This document shows, in pieces, positions 5,441 to 6,444 of a stretch of DNA of 6,444 bases. The position numbers were made by a program, and so were the translations under genes. Numbering within the stretch: the first letter of the stretch is position 1; each line of letters opens with the position of its first letter. The stretch is from Alphaproteobacteria bacterium (GTDB lineage Bacteria > Pseudomonadota > Alphaproteobacteria > Elsterales > Elsteraceae). The stretch lies in assembly GCA_013297545.1 (NCBI GenBank), contig JAAFHH010000092.1, forward strand, positions 1-6,444, given 5' to 3'. The notes under the pieces are model-generated. The model ran no database searches, was not told the DNA's origin, and saw only the letters and a program-made list of their open reading frames with translations.

Positions 5441-6444
5441 TCAACGCGCTGGCGCGTCGCGGAACGCACGCGCCAGTGCGGCCCACATCGGCTTGCGGCC
5501 AAAATCCTGGTCAAGCGGCAGGCCCCGTTGCGGCCGACCGTCTTGCCGGCGCTGCGCGCGCGGCGCGTTCAGCCAGGAATAGCGGTCGGACAGGCCCCAG
5601 GTCAGCACGTGAGTGGTCGCGGGGTCTGCCAGCAGCGGATCGAGGAAGCGGCGGACATGGTCCGCAATCGCCTGATCGCGCGCGGCATCCGTGCCGGTCG
5701 AGGTGAAATCGCGCACGTCCAGTTCGGTCACCAACAGCTTGAGGCCAAGCGAGCGCACGTCGCTGGCGAACGTGGCGAGTGCCCGCTGGTCCAAGGTCTG
5801 GCCGAGGCGCAGATGGGCTTGGGTCCCGACCGCGTCAATCGGCACACCGCGGCCCTTCAAGTCCGCCACCAGCTCCAGCACCGCTTGGCGCTTGGCGACT
5901 TCCGTGGTGCTGGCGTCATCAATGCCGAAATCATTGTAGACCAGCACGGCTTGGCTGTCGGCCGCGCGCGCGGCGCGGAACGCGGCGTCGATGTAGCGGG
6001 GGCCGAGCGCTTGCAGCCACGGCGAATTGCGCAAGTGACCGGGGCTGTCGTTCAGGCGGATCGCCTCGTTGACCACATCCCAGGATTCGAGCCGGCCGCG
6101 GTAGCGGGTGACCACCCGTTCGATGTGCTGATCGAGCAGCGCAGCACCACGCCCTGCCACCAGCGCGTCGGAGAGCCAATCGGGCCAGCCCTCGTGCCAG
6201 ACCAGCGTGTGGCCACGCGCCTTCATGCCGGTCGCAGCCGCGAACTCCAGCATGCTGTCGGCGGTTTGAAACCGGAAGGTGGCTTCGGACGGGCGCAGGC
6301 CCTGCCACTTCAGTTCATTCTCCGGCACCAGAATGCCGCACTCGGCTGCGAAGACCGCGGCAAAGGCCCGGTCATTCAGACTGTTCCGGCTGCCGGCGGC
6401 GCCAAACACGAGGCCCTTGGCTTCGGCCTGCGCGCGCAAGGTGG
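5441..6444 (-). CDS. Endo-1,4-beta-xylanase, glycoside hydrolase family 10 (N-terminus beyond the window)
   Basis: A retaining xylanase of family GH10 that cleaves beta-1,4 bonds in xylan. The catalytic barrel is nearly complete. Numbering from the TTG codon at 6439-6437, PENELKW is at 39-45, RGHTLVWH at 75-82, and SWDVVNEA at 119-126 carries the acid/base Glu125. VLVYNDFG is the next barrel strand, VGTQAHL holds the conserved Gln and His, VTELDVRD carries the nucleophile Glu239, and a TWGLSDRYSWL strand follows. The C-terminus closes shortly after the barrel with no carbohydrate-binding module. The frame stays open to the window edge, and the first visible residues (TLRAQAEAKGLVFGAA) match the inside of the first GH10 strand region, so the TTG is a Leu codon and the true start and any export signal lie outside. 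It is convergent with the TerB-like gene. Confidence 0.95.
   Translation of the reverse strand, partial: TLRAQAEAKGLVFGAAGSRNSLNDRAFAAVFAAECGILVPENELKWQGLRPSEATFRFQTADSMLEFAAATGMKARGHTLVWHEGWPDWLSDALVAGRGAALLDQHIERVVTRYRGRLESWDVVNEAIRLNDSPGHLRNSPWLQALGPRYIDAAFRAARAADSQAVLVYNDFGIDDASTTEVAKRQAVLELVADLKGRGVPIDAVGTQAHLRLGQTLDQRALATFASDVRSLGLKLLVTELDVRDFTSTGTDAARDQAIADHVRRFLDPLLADPATTHVLTWGLSDRYSWLNAPRAQRRQDGRPQRGLPLDQDFGRKPMWAALARAFRDAPAR
5445..5480. terminator. Long imperfect stem-loop at the convergent TerB-like/xylanase junction
   Basis: CGCGCTGGCGCGT and ACGCGCCAGTGCG pair over 13 positions (12 Watson-Crick and one G-U on the plus-strand RNA) around a 10-base loop. The stem begins 7 bases after the TerB-like stop, where a terminator would be expected, but no U-run follows. 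It lies entirely inside the last codons of the xylanase gene, so it may instead be a by-product of GC-rich coding sequence. A role in ending or stabilising the TerB-like transcript is inference. Confidence 0.35.

Noticed and set aside
6437..6439. TTG as the start codon of the xylanase
   Set aside because: The frame is still open at the window edge, and the residues around the TTG lie inside the conserved GH10 barrel start, so it is an internal Leu codon.

Overview
The window is GC-rich, densely coding DNA with strong third-position GC bias. The gene content (an OppB/DppB-type permease, a LodA/LodB pair, a GH10 xylanase and a TerB-like protein) and a C-rich/G-rich palindrome of the kind scattered through many alphaproteobacterial genomes suggest an alphaproteobacterium, possibly of the Rhodospirillales. 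That assignment is inference from style and content. There is no rRNA, tRNA, transposase, phage gene or CRISPR array, and the region reads as ordinary chromosome.

Left side, minus strand: the first 105 residues of an ABC-transporter permease of the oligopeptide/dipeptide type (316 down to base 1, running off the edge). A small DUF2283-like protein (636 to 397) lies upstream of it on the same strand. A 213-base divergent intergenic region (637-849) follows, locally rich in A/T and carrying a perfect TTGTTC-N5-GAACAA inverted repeat.

Centre, plus strand: a two-gene lodA-lodB operon (850-3908). LodA is a quinoprotein amino-acid oxidase whose cofactor, cysteine tryptophylquinone (CTQ), is made from one Cys and one Trp of its own chain; Cys438 and Trp500 are the candidates here. 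LodB is the FAD-dependent partner needed to make that cofactor. The genes share one base (TAGTG). A perfect 13-bp palindrome lies in frame just after the lodB start codon and is translated into an N-terminal leader, which is the most unusual local feature. The expected output is an enzyme that deaminates an amino acid and releases hydrogen peroxide.

Right side: a family-2 glycosyltransferase on the minus strand (4800-3868) converges on lodB and overlaps its 3' end by 41 bases. A second divergent gap (4801-4927) contains a hyphenated dyad, followed by a plus-strand TerB-like protein (4928-5437). Three bases after its stop a minus-strand GH10 endo-xylanase ends (5441 to the window edge, amino terminus missing). 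A long imperfect stem-loop sits at that convergent junction. Apart from lodA and lodB, the neighbours show no obvious shared pathway.
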